49,057 nucleotides of DNA. Source: SG8-39 sp041558415 (GTDB lineage: Bacteria > Pseudomonadota > Gammaproteobacteria > Burkholderiales > SG8-39). Below the pieces are notes generated by a model. It was given only the letters and a program-made list of their open reading frames with translations, was not told the DNA's origin and ran no database searches. Each line of letters begins with the position of its first letter. Positions within the stretch are counted from its first letter, which is position 1. Below, in pieces: positions 26,808 to 34,414 of this stretch. The DNA is taken from contig JBFFEY010000018.1 in assembly GCA_041558415.1 (NCBI GenBank), positions 1 to 49,057 of the forward strand. Direction: 5' to 3'. Made by a program: the position numbers and the translations under genes.

Positions 26808-27065
26808 TCAAGCAGGCAAATCGCCCTCGGCCAGGATCTGGTCGGCCGCGAGACGCCGCACCGCTTCGCGGACCAGCATCGGGCTGACCCTGAGCGCGCC
26901 GGCGAGTTCTCGCAGCGTGGGCTTCTGGCCAGGCTGAAGCTGCCCCGCCATGAGGAAATCGCGCAGCCCGCGATAGACGCGCTCGCCCAGCGTGCTGCTC
27001 TCGACCGGCGCGATGCCGGCAAGCGTGCCGCGGATGAGCCGCAATGGCGCCGTGTGTTCGCGCAT
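26808..27065 (-). CDS. GntR-type winged-helix protein, HTH only (possibly truncated)
   Basis: 85 residues from ATG 27065, ending at TGA 26808. Residues 25-80 match a GntR-family winged helix (TLGERVYRGLRDFLMAG, then TLRELAGALRVSPMLVREAVRRLAADQ). A GntR regulator of this kind normally carries another 130-150 residues of ligand-binding (FCD) domain; here translation stops 18 residues after the recognition helix. No FCD remnant is visible in other frames before the next gene. It may be a short DNA-binding protein or a decayed regulator. An upstream in-frame ATG at 27092 would lie inside the livK promoter, so 27065 is preferred. Confidence 0.7.
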   Translation of the reverse strand: MREHTAPLRLIRGTLAGIAPVESSTLGERVYRGLRDFLMAGQLQPGQKPTLRELAGALRVSPMLVREAVRRLAADQILAEGDLPA

Positions 27066-27071
27066 ACCCGA

Positions 27072-27102
27072 TTGACAGTCGCTGCGATGCACTCAGTATA
27101 AT
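27072..27102 (+). promoter_or_regulatory. Strong sigma70 promoter for the ABC transporter operon
   Basis: TTGACA (27072-27077) and TATAAT (27097-27102) are both perfect consensus, with a 19-base spacer, 45 bases before the binding-protein ATG. The minus strand also has TTGCAA and TATACT, 19 bases apart and facing the GntR gene, so face-to-face promoters share this AT-rich patch. Just downstream, GATCACATATC is an imperfect dyad that could be a GntR operator. Confidence 0.7.
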
Positions 27103-27147
27103 TCGATCACATATCAACGTTGCAACCCGCACCGGAGGAGGAGCGCC

Positions 27148-28377
27148 ATGCAACCTTATCGTCCCCTGACCCGCTTTGCCGTCGCCGCGCTCGCGGCCCT
27201 CGGCGTCGCCGCCACCGCGCAGGCGCAGAGTGGCGCGATCAAGATCGGCGTGCTCGCGCCGGTGACCGGCCCGCTCGCCACCCCCGGCAAAGACATGGTC
27301 GAGGGCTGGAAGATGTTCTGGGACCAGGCCGGCCACAGCGCGGGCGGTCGCAAGGTCGAGTACGTGATTGCCGACACCACATGCAATCCGGACCAGGCGC
27401 TCACGCAGGCGCGCCGCCTCGTGCATCAGGAGAAGGTGCACTTCATGGTGGGGCCCCTGTGCGGTCACGAGGGCCCGGCGGTGGCGCAGGTGAGCAAGGA
27501 AACCGGCGTGCCGCTCGTCATGGACGCCGCGGGCGCCGACGTCATCACCAAGTGGGACCGTACGCCGTCCGTGGTGCGTACCGCCGTTTCCGCCTCGCAG
27601 ATCGGCCATCCCTGGGGCGAGTACATGTACAAGGAACTCGGCCTGCGCAACGTCACCTTCATCGGCCAGGACTACACCTGGGGCCACGAGGTGACGCTCG
27701 GCGCGGTGCGCACCTTCACCGCGCTCGGCGGCAAGGTGGCGAAGATGATCTGGAACCCGATCGGCACCAAGGACTACGGGCCCACGATCGCCGCCATCCC
27801 CGCGGACACCGACGGCGTCTCCGCCGTCGTCGTCGGCCCGGACCGCGTGCGCCTGTTCGAGGCCTGGTTCAACTTCGGCATGGACAAGAAGAAAAAAATC
27901 TACGGCGGCTACTGGATGCACCAGGACGTGCTGCCGCAGATGGACGACCGTGCCATCGGCATGATCGGCAACTCGCTCAACTATGCGGCCGGCCTGCAGA
28001 CGCCCGAGAACGTCGCCTTTACCACCGAGTTCGCCAAGCGCACCAAGCGGTTGCCCTCCTGGTTCGGCGAGTCGGCCTACTCCGCCGGCCTGTGGACCAA
28101 AACCGCGATCGACTCGATCAAGGGCAAGGTCGAGGACCGCGACGCGTTCCTGAAGGCCATGCGCACCGTAACCATCAAGGGGCCGCGCGGGCCGCTCCGC
28201 ATGGACGAATACGGCAACCCGATCCAGAACGTCTATATCTCGAAGATCCAGAAGATCAAGCATCCGGTGCTGGGGGAAGTGCTGACCAACGTGCCGTTCA
28301 AGACCTACGAAAACGTGTCGCAGTTCTGGACCTTCGACCCGAAAGAGTTTCTGGCGCGCGGGCCGTACAAGCGCTAG
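27148..28377 (+). CDS. Periplasmic substrate-binding protein of a HAAT-type ABC transporter
   Basis: 409 residues. A signal peptide ends near AQAQ (about residue 27), then the type I periplasmic-binding fold IKIGVLAPVTGPLATPGKDM. Family members bind branched-chain amino acids, amides, urea or aromatic acids. Motifs typical of the Peripla_BP_6 group include VGPLCGHEGPAVAQV and FIGQDYTWGHEV. A GGAGGAGG site lies just before the ATG. A strong promoter precedes it and a terminator hairpin follows it, so it should be made in excess over the membrane parts. An amidase gene at the operon end suggests an amide ligand. Confidence 0.93.
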   Translation: MQPYRPLTRFAVAALAALGVAATAQAQSGAIKIGVLAPVTGPLATPGKDMVEGWKMFWDQAGHSAGGRKVEYVIADTTCNPDQALTQARRLVHQEKVHFMVGPLCGHEGPAVAQVSKETGVPLVMDAAGADVITKWDRTPSVVRTAVSASQIGHPWGEYMYKELGLRNVTFIGQDYTWGHEVTLGAVRTFTALGGKVAKMIWNPIGTKDYGPTIAAIPADTDGVSAVVVGPDRVRLFEAWFNFGMDKKKKIYGGYWMHQDVLPQMDDRAIGMIGNSLNYAAGLQTPENVAFTTEFAKRTKRLPSWFGESAYSAGLWTKTAIDSIKGKVEDRDAFLKAMRTVTIKGPRGPLRMDEYGNPIQNVYISKIQKIKHPVLGEVLTNVPFKTYENVSQFWTFDPKEFLARGPYKR

Positions 28378-28398
28378 CCGGGTGACGCGATCCAGCGG

Positions 28399-28425
28399 GG
28401 GCGGGCGGGAACGCCCGCCCTTTTT
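28399..28425 (+). terminator. Intrinsic terminator inside the ABC operon
   Basis: Perfect 9-bp stem GGGCGGGCG (28399-28407) with CGCCCGCCC (28412-28420), a GGAA tetraloop and TTTTT directly after. It lies 22 bases after the binding-protein stop and 16 before the permease start, so it should cut transcription partly and set the excess of binding protein. Confidence 0.93.
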
Positions 28426-28440
28426 CTTGCGCGCGCAGCC

Positions 28441-29301
28441 GTGACGAGCGCCATCCTCCAGGCCATCAACGGGGTGTCGCTCGCGGCGCTGCTGTTCCTT
28501 CTCGCGAGCGGCTTCACGCTCTCCTTCGGCCTGATGCGCGTCGTCAACATGGCGCACGGCGCGTACTACCTGATCGGTGGCTACGTCGGCCTGTCGATCG
28601 CCGAGCACACGGGCAGCTTCGCGCTCGCACTCGCCGGCGGTGGTGCGGCGGTCGCGCTCGGCGGCTTCTTCATCGACCGCTTCCTCATCCGGCGCACGGG
28701 CGAGAACCACCTAGCCCAGGTTCTGCTCACGGTAGGCGTGGCCTTCGTCATCGGCGACGTTGCGCTGCAGATCTGGGGCGGCGACAACCTGATGGTGCCG
28801 GCGCCGCAGGAGTTGAAGGGCGCAGTGGTGCTGCCGGGGGACATCTACTACCCGAAGTATCGCTTCATCCTCATCTTTCTCGGCGTGTTCGTCGGCATCG
28901 CACTGTGGCTCCTGTACAAGAGGACGCAGATCGGCGCCGTGGTGCGCGCGGGCGTGGACGACCGCGAGCAGGTGAACGCGACCGGCATCAACGTCGACCG
29001 CCTGTTCGTGATGGTGTCGGCGCTGGCCTCCTTCCTCGCCGGGCTCGCGGGCGTGGCGGGCGGCGCGTTCCTGACGCTGTACCCGGGGGCCGAGTGGGAG
29101 ATCCTGGTATACGCGCTGGTGGTGGTGATCGTCGGCGGACTCGGCAGTCTAGAGGGCGCGATGATCGGGGCGCTGATCGTCGGGCTGCTCGATGCCTATG
29201 GGCGCTGGCTGTTGCCGGAATTCTCGTACTTCGTGCTGTTTGGCCCGATCGCGCTGCTCATGATCTTTCGGCCACGCGGGCTCTTCGGACGGGAGCACTG
29301 A
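28441..29301 (+). CDS. livH: ABC transporter permease, LivH type
   Basis: 286 residues from a GTG start, with about eight membrane helices (NGVSLAALLFLLASGFTLSFG at the start). LivH-like signatures are VVNMAHGAYYLIGGYVG and VGGLGSLEGAMIGALIVG. It forms with the LivM-like permease the inner-membrane channel. No other start codon fits before GTG 28441. The terminator just upstream means it depends on read-through. Confidence 0.93.
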   Translation: MTSAILQAINGVSLAALLFLLASGFTLSFGLMRVVNMAHGAYYLIGGYVGLSIAEHTGSFALALAGGGAAVALGGFFIDRFLIRRTGENHLAQVLLTVGVAFVIGDVALQIWGGDNLMVPAPQELKGAVVLPGDIYYPKYRFILIFLGVFVGIALWLLYKRTQIGAVVRAGVDDREQVNATGINVDRLFVMVSALASFLAGLAGVAGGAFLTLYPGAEWEILVYALVVVIVGGLGSLEGAMIGALIVGLLDAYGRWLLPEFSYFVLFGPIALLMIFRPRGLFGREH

Positions 29302-29303
29302 GC

Positions 29304-30245
29304 GTGGACCGTGCACGCCCCATCTTGCTCGTCGTCGCGCTCGCGGGCGCAGCGGCGCTGCCGTGGATCGGCGGGCCGTTCTGGACCGGGCTCGCGACGC
29401 AGATGATGATCTTCGGGCTGCTCGCGCTATCGGTCGACCTGCTCCTCGGGCACGCGGGCCTGTTCTCGCTCACGCACGCCTCCTTCTTCGCGGTGTCGGC
29501 CTACACCGTGGCGATCCTGCAGGTGCGCTACGGCTGGCCGACGCTCGCCGCTGCGCCAGCGGGCATCCTGCTCGGGACGGCGCTCGCCGCACTGTTTGGC
29601 ATCTCGGTGCGCACGCGCGGCGTGTACTTCATCCTCATCACCATCGCCCTCGGCTACGTGGTGTGGGGGGTCGCGCACCGCTGGTCGTCTTTCACGGGCG
29701 GCGACAACGGCGTCACCAACGTGCCGTTTCCCGCCATCGGCCCGCTCGCCGTCACCTCGCACACCGCGTACTACTACGTCGTGCTCGCCGCGGTGGTTCT
29801 GTGCGGCCTCGGCTACCGCGTGCTCGTGCGCTCTCCATTCGGCTTGGGGCTGCGCGGCATCAAGGCGAGCGAGACGCGCATGCAGAGCCTGGGCTACCGC
29901 ACCGGCCTGCACATTTACGTTGCCTTCGTGCTCTCGGGCGCACTGGCGAGCTTCGCGGGCGTGCTGTACGTCTACTACAACAAGTTCGTCAACCCCGTCG
30001 CGGCCTCCTTCCCGGTCTCGGTGGAGGCCGCGCTGATGGCGATCGTCGGCGGCACCGGAACCATCGTCGGCCCCTTCCTCGGCGCCGGCGTCGTACTGGG
30101 CCTGCGCAACTGGGTATCGAGCTTCGTCGAGATGCACCACGCCATCATGGGTGCGGTGTTCATCGCCACGGTGCTGTGGGCCCCGCAGGGCCTGGTCGGC
30201 ATCGCGGCCCGCGTCCGCGCGCGCCTGAAAGGGCGTGATGGCTGA
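29304..30245 (+). CDS. livM: ABC transporter permease, LivM type
   Basis: 313 residues from GTG 29304, 2 bases after the LivH stop. It has about eight to nine hydrophobic helices, with GHAGLFSLTHASFFAVSAY, the RGIKASETRMQSLGY loop (EAA-like contact with the ATPases) and VGGTGTIVGPFLGA. It pairs with the LivH-type permease. GGGAGC about 9 bases upstream is the likely ribosome-binding site. The stop overlaps the ATG of the livG-like gene by 8 bases. Confidence 0.93.
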   Translation: MDRARPILLVVALAGAAALPWIGGPFWTGLATQMMIFGLLALSVDLLLGHAGLFSLTHASFFAVSAYTVAILQVRYGWPTLAAAPAGILLGTALAALFGISVRTRGVYFILITIALGYVVWGVAHRWSSFTGGDNGVTNVPFPAIGPLAVTSHTAYYYVVLAAVVLCGLGYRVLVRSPFGLGLRGIKASETRMQSLGYRTGLHIYVAFVLSGALASFAGVLYVYYNKFVNPVAASFPVSVEAALMAIVGGTGTIVGPFLGAGVVLGLRNWVSSFVEMHHAIMGAVFIATVLWAPQGLVGIAARVRARLKGRDG

Positions 30246-30984
30246 GCACGCACTCGCGGTGGTGAACCTCGGCAAGCTGTTCGGCGGCCTAGCCGCCGTG
30301 GATGGCGTCTCGCTAAACGTCGCCGCGGGCGAGCGGCGCGTGCTCATCGGCCCGAACGGCGCTGGCAAGACGACCTTGTTTCACTGCGTCACCGGCACGC
30401 TCAAGCCCTCGAGCGGACAGGTGTCGCTGTTCGGTCGCGACGTGACCCGCCTGGCCGAGCACCGGCGCACGGCGCTCGGCATGGGGCGCACGTTCCAGAT
30501 CACCAACGTGTTCCCGGATCTGACGCTCGGCGAGAATCTGGCGCTCGCCATCGTCGGCACGGACCGCCGGAAATGGGTGGTCCATCGGCCGGCCGAGGCG
30601 TTCGAAGAAGTGCGCCGCCAGGCGCTCGAAGGCCTGGCGCGCGTGGGGCTCGAGGGTCGCGCGCAGCTGCCCGCGAAGCTCGTGTCGTACGGCGAGCGGC
30701 GCCAGCTCGAGCTTGCCCTCGCGCTGAACACCGGCCCGAAAGTGCTTTTCCTGGACGAACCCTGCGCCGGGCTTTCACCGGCGGAGCGTCAGCGCATCTC
30801 GCAGATGATCGCGGATCTGCCGCGCAGCATGACCCTGCTGATGATCGAGCACGACATGGACGTGGCGCTCGGCCTGGCCGACCGCGTCACCGTGCTGCAC
30901 CAGGGACGCGTCATCCTGGAGGGCACCCCGCAAGAGGTGCGTGCCAACCCGGAAGTCCGGGATGTCTATTTCGGCCATGCCTGA
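30238..30984 (+). CDS. livG: ABC transporter ATPase, LivG type
   Basis: 248 residues. Walker A GPNGAGKTT near residue 40, Q-loop in GRTFQITNVF, signature LVSYGERRQLELALAL, Walker B LFLDEPCAGL and H-loop MIEHDMDV. The signature reads SYGER rather than LSxGQ, usual for LivG. It powers transport as a heterodimer with the LivF-type ATPase. ATG 30238 is preferred over GTG 30235. Confidence 0.94.
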   Translation: MAEHALAVVNLGKLFGGLAAVDGVSLNVAAGERRVLIGPNGAGKTTLFHCVTGTLKPSSGQVSLFGRDVTRLAEHRRTALGMGRTFQITNVFPDLTLGENLALAIVGTDRRKWVVHRPAEAFEEVRRQALEGLARVGLEGRAQLPAKLVSYGERRQLELALALNTGPKVLFLDEPCAGLSPAERQRISQMIADLPRSMTLLMIEHDMDVALGLADRVTVLHQGRVILEGTPQEVRANPEVRDVYFGHA

Positions 30985-31708
30985 GTCGCTCCTTTCGGTT
31001 CGCGGCATCCACACGTATTACGGCGACAGCTACGTCCTGCAGGGACTGTCGCTCGAGCAGCCCGAGGGCAGCATCGTCGCCATCCTCGGGCGCAACGGCA
31101 TGGGCAAGACCACCTTCATCCGTTCCGTGGCCGGCCTCACGCCGCCGCGCCAAGGCGAGATCCGCTTCAAGGGCGCGCAGATCTCCGGGCACGCACCGTA
31201 CGCCATCGCACAGGCCGGCATTGCGCTGGTGCCGCAGGGCAGACGCATCTTCCGCTCGCTTTCCGTACGCGAGAACCTGCTGCTGCCGACCAGCGGCCTG
31301 GCGCGCCCGCGCCGCGGGCGCTGGAACCTGGAAGCCGTGCTCGAGCAGTTTCCCCAGCTTGCCGAGCGCATGCACCATTCCGGGGCCGCACTTTCGGGCG
31401 GCGAGCAGCAAATGCTCGCCGTGGGGCGCGCGCTGATGGCGAACCCCGACCTCATCCTGATGGATGAGCCCTCAGAGGGCCTTGCGCCCAAGCTCGTTCA
31501 GCAGGTCGGCAGCATCATGCAGGACGTGCGCGCGCACGGCCACGCCGTGCTGCTCGTCGAGCAGAACTTCGCACTGGCCATGTCGGTGGCGGATTACATC
31601 TACGTCGTCTCGGCAGGCCGCTTCGTGTTCGAGGGCACGCCGACCGATCTCGAGCGCGCCCCCGAAGTACTCGACCAGCACCTGGGCGTCGCGCGCGCCC
31701 ACGCATAG
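30977..31708 (+). CDS. livF: ABC transporter ATPase, LivF type
   Basis: 243 residues. Walker A GRNGMGKTT near residue 37, signature LSGGEQQMLAVGRAL near 138-152, Walker B LILMDEPSEGL, and LVEQNFALA where LivF has Gln at the H-loop position and Asn after it. The ATG overlaps the livG-like stop by 8 bases; an earlier in-frame ATG at 30962 is possible. It is followed after 10 bases by the amidase gene. Confidence 0.93.
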   Translation: MPESLLSVRGIHTYYGDSYVLQGLSLEQPEGSIVAILGRNGMGKTTFIRSVAGLTPPRQGEIRFKGAQISGHAPYAIAQAGIALVPQGRRIFRSLSVRENLLLPTSGLARPRRGRWNLEAVLEQFPQLAERMHHSGAALSGGEQQMLAVGRALMANPDLILMDEPSEGLAPKLVQQVGSIMQDVRAHGHAVLLVEQNFALAMSVADYIYVVSAGRFVFEGTPTDLERAPEVLDQHLGVARAHA

Positions 31709-31718
31709 GAGACAGTCC

Positions 31719-32651
31719 ATGGCACAGCACCGTCTCGACCCGTCGCTCGAGAACGTTCATTGGGGATATTTCGACGCCAAGATTCCGCCCCGTCTCGAGG
31801 TGGAATCCGGCGACACCGTGGTCGTCGATACCGTCTCGGGCTGGCCCGACGTTGCACCGGACCGCGCGCTCTACAGTCCGGTGCATTACGAGATCGCGAC
31901 GACGCTCAAGCCCGTGCTTGGCCCGCATATCCTCACCGGTCCCATCGCGGTGCGCGGCGCCGAACCGGGCGATACGTTGGAAGTACGCATCAAGGCGATC
32001 GAGCTCACCGCGGACTGGGGTTGGAACGTCATCCGGCCCCTGCGCGGCACGCTGCCGGAGGATTTCCCTGAGTTCCAGGCGCGCGTGATTCCGATCAATC
32101 GCGAGGCGATGACTGCCAGGCTCGCTTGGGGACCGTCAATACCGTTGCAGCCGTTCTTCGGCATCCTCGCCACTGCGCCCCGCCCCGAGTACGGACGCAT
32201 TTCGACAGTGGAACCGCGCGAGTTCGGCGGCAACGTGGACTGCAAGGAGTACGTGCCGGGCAGCTCGGTGTTCCTTCCGGTGTTCGTGCCGGGTGCGAAT
32301 TTTTCCGCCGGAGACGGCCACGCGGTGCAGGGTGACGGCGAGGTGTGCCTCACCGCGCTCGAGACCTGCCTGAAGGGCAGCTTCGAGCTCGTGCTGCACA
32401 AGGACATGCACCTCGCCATGCCGCGCGCGATCACACCGACGCACTACATCACGCTGGGCCTCGACGTCGATCTGGACGACGCCGCCAAGCAGGCGTTGCG
32501 CGACATGATCGCCTGGCTCGTGGCGATGAAAGGCTGGAAGCCCGCCGAGGCCTACGTCTTCTGCAGTCTGGCCTGCGATCTGCGCGTCACGCAGCTCGTC
32601 GACGGCAACAAAGGCATCCACGCCATGGTCGCGCGTGGCCTGATCGACTGA
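31719..32651 (+). CDS. Acetamidase/formamidase family protein
   Basis: 310 residues of the FmdA/AmdA family. Features: NVHWGYFD opening, HILTGPIAVRGAEPGDTLEV near residue 70-90, the acidic metal region EPREFGGNVDCKEY near residue 167-180 and SAGDGHAVQGDGEV near residue 193-206. Members hydrolyse short amides (formamide, acetamide) to ammonia and acid in the cytoplasm. Position at the end of the ABC operon parallels the fmd amide-uptake genes of Methylophilus, where formamidase sits with a urea/amide ABC transporter. Confidence 0.92.
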   Translation: MAQHRLDPSLENVHWGYFDAKIPPRLEVESGDTVVVDTVSGWPDVAPDRALYSPVHYEIATTLKPVLGPHILTGPIAVRGAEPGDTLEVRIKAIELTADWGWNVIRPLRGTLPEDFPEFQARVIPINREAMTARLAWGPSIPLQPFFGILATAPRPEYGRISTVEPREFGGNVDCKEYVPGSSVFLPVFVPGANFSAGDGHAVQGDGEVCLTALETCLKGSFELVLHKDMHLAMPRAITPTHYITLGLDVDLDDAAKQALRDMIAWLVAMKGWKPAEAYVFCSLACDLRVTQLVDGNKGIHAMVARGLID

Positions 32652-32661
32652 GCCCTCGCGC

Positions 32662-33072
32662 TCAGGCGCGCTTCAGCGCGTCGGCCGCGCGCGCCAGTCG
32701 CTCGCGCGCCTCTTTCGCCACCCCTTGCAGCACCGCATCCTTGGCGAAGTCGCCGATCTTGAGAAAGGCGTCCGGATCGCCGATGCGCACGATCGAGTGG
32801 CTGTCGTCCTTGGCCTCGACCGTGACGTTGCACGGCAGCATCAGCCCGACCTGGCCGTCGTGCGAAAGCGCCTTGTGCGCGAGGGGTGGATTGCAGGCAC
32901 CGAGAATCGCGTAGGGCCGGAACTCGGCGTTGATTTTCTCCTTCAGCGTCTGCTTCACGTCGATGCGCGTGAGGATGCCGAAGCCTTCGGCCTTCAGCGC
33001 TTCGGTGGTCTTTTCGATCGCCTTTTCATAAGGTGCGGCTACGCTGACTTCGAATGCAATTTGCTGGCTCAT
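32662..33072 (-). CDS. DUF302-family protein
   Basis: 136 residues with the DUF302 pattern: VSVAAPYEKAIEKTTEAL, GFGILTRIDVKQTL, ILGACNPPLAHKAL (conserved CNP) and LMLPCNVTVE. Function is unknown; the two Cys (near 61 and 80) are conserved in the family and may bind metal or heme. AGGAG lies 9 bases before the ATG. The gene is convergent with the amidase (10 bases between) and divergent from the membrane protein at 33129. Confidence 0.87.
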   Translation of the reverse strand: MSQQIAFEVSVAAPYEKAIEKTTEALKAEGFGILTRIDVKQTLKEKINAEFRPYAILGACNPPLAHKALSHDGQVGLMLPCNVTVEAKDDSHSIVRIGDPDAFLKIGDFAKDAVLQGVAKEARERLARAADALKRA

Positions 33073-33128
33073 CGCGGGGGACTCCTGTAAAAGAGGGACA
33101 GCGTCAAAGGGTATTCGAATCTGACCGC

Positions 33129-33815
33129 ATGGACGACGATCGGTTCGGTATCGTGAATCTCTTGCGCAGGCTTGCCAGCGCCGCACCTGACCTGGCGCTG
33201 GCGGCGCTGTACCTCTGGTGCTGGATCGAGCCTTTAGCCTGGCGCAAGACGCTGGTCGCCGAGTTGATGCTGGTCATGCTGGTCGAATTCCTCGTCGTGC
33301 ACTCGGGCCCCTTCTTCGGCATGCTCGTGACCGGCGACGCGGTGACGCAGGACCGGGCGACCCGCCTCAAGATTCTGTTCGGACTGGGCTGCGTCTACCT
33401 GTTGTTCGCCGGCGGCATGGCCGCGGCATTCGAATCCTGGGGCCCGGTGCTGCTGTTCGCCTGGCTGATCGGCGCCAAGCTCATCGCCATCCTCGCCGGG
33501 CGCGGCAACGCGGTGCGCGAGCAGTCGCGCCAGATGGCGCTCTGGGCGCTGTCGATCGTCTTCTACCTCGGCGCCGTGTTCGCCACCGTGCTGCTGCCAG
33601 TGCCGAAGCTCGGCGTCCTGCGCCATGGTCACTTTTACGGCATCCCCGGCTCGGGCGAGTGGGTCAGTCACCCGAACGTCGTCATTGCCGCCGGATTCCT
33701 CTATTTCAGTGCGCTCGGGCTGGTCAAGCTGCTCGAAAATCCGGCGTGGTGGAGGAAATGGGCAGCGGCGCAGGCCGCTCAGTCGCGCAAGTCGTCGAGC
33801 GCCGCTTCGAGGTGA
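33129..33815 (+). CDS. Integral membrane protein of unknown function
   Basis: 228 residues with five or six hydrophobic helices (about 15-35, 40-62, 78-96, 99-118, 135-156, 180-200). The segment VVHSGPFFGML has a His-Ser between helices that may be functional; the family resembles uncharacterised DUF6498-like proteins, though I am not sure. Its 3' end overlaps the convergent phosphatase by 37 bases, an unusually long overlap. Function unknown. Confidence 0.72.
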   Translation: MDDDRFGIVNLLRRLASAAPDLALAALYLWCWIEPLAWRKTLVAELMLVMLVEFLVVHSGPFFGMLVTGDAVTQDRATRLKILFGLGCVYLLFAGGMAAAFESWGPVLLFAWLIGAKLIAILAGRGNAVREQSRQMALWALSIVFYLGAVFATVLLPVPKLGVLRHGHFYGIPGSGEWVSHPNVVIAAGFLYFSALGLVKLLENPAWWRKWAAAQAAQSRKSSSAASR

Positions 33816-34414
33816 GCGCGCTCGGCCCAGGCGCGCAGCTGCCAGCGTCCGGCCAGATACTCGAACCGGTTGATCGCCGCATTGGGAATCTCGAAATCGC
33901 GTGTCGAACGCAACCCGCGCGCGGTCGCCTCGCGATAGAGCATTTCGAGCACGCCGCCGTGGGTGAACACGAGCACCGTCTCGCCCGCATGGCGTGCGGC
34001 GATGGCGCCGGCACTCGCAAGCGCGCGTTCATGGAACGCCTGCAGGCTCTCGCCGCTGCCGAAGTCGAACGACAATTCCTTCTCACGGAAGCGCTCGAAC
34101 TCGTCAGGGAAGCGCTCACGGCATTCGACGTAGGTGAGCGTCTCGAACATGCCGTAATGCCGCTCGCGCAGGCCCGCCTCCAGCCTTACCTCCAGGCCCA
34201 GTGCCCGCGCCGTCGGCTGCGCGGTTTCGCGCACCCGCAGCAGATCGCTGGAATACAGCGCACTGAAGCCTTCGGCGGCGAGCACCGGCACCAGCGCTGC
34301 CGCCTGCGCCCGGCCGACGTCGTTTAGCGGCACGTCGGTCTGGCCCTGCACGCGCCCCTCCGCGTTCCACGCGGTCTCGCCGTGGCGCACGAGGATCAGG
34401 GTGGTGACGCTCAC
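33779..34414 (-). CDS. Histidine phosphatase family protein (phosphoglycerate mutase-like)
   Basis: 211 residues with the catalytic motif LVRHGETAWNAEGR at residues 8-21 and the second His in VFTHGGVLEM near residue 151; Glu in LRERHYGMFE. It removes a phosphate from a small molecule via a phosphohistidine; similar to CobC/GpmB proteins. The ATG overlaps the stop of the D-2-hydroxyacid dehydrogenase by 4 bases (34411-34414), so the two are coupled. The substrate is unknown; a phosphorylated hydroxyacid is a guess from context. Confidence 0.9.
   Translation of the reverse strand: MSVTTLILVRHGETAWNAEGRVQGQTDVPLNDVGRAQAAALVPVLAAEGFSALYSSDLLRVRETAQPTARALGLEVRLEAGLRERHYGMFETLTYVECRERFPDEFERFREKELSFDFGSGESLQAFHERALASAGAIAARHAGETVLVFTHGGVLEMLYREATARGLRSTRDFEIPNAAINRFEYLAGRWQLRAWAERAHLEAALDDLRD

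Noticed and set aside
27148..31708. Urea ABC transporter (urtABCDE)
   Set aside because: No urease genes or urt-like motifs; amidase at the operon end is a better pointer.
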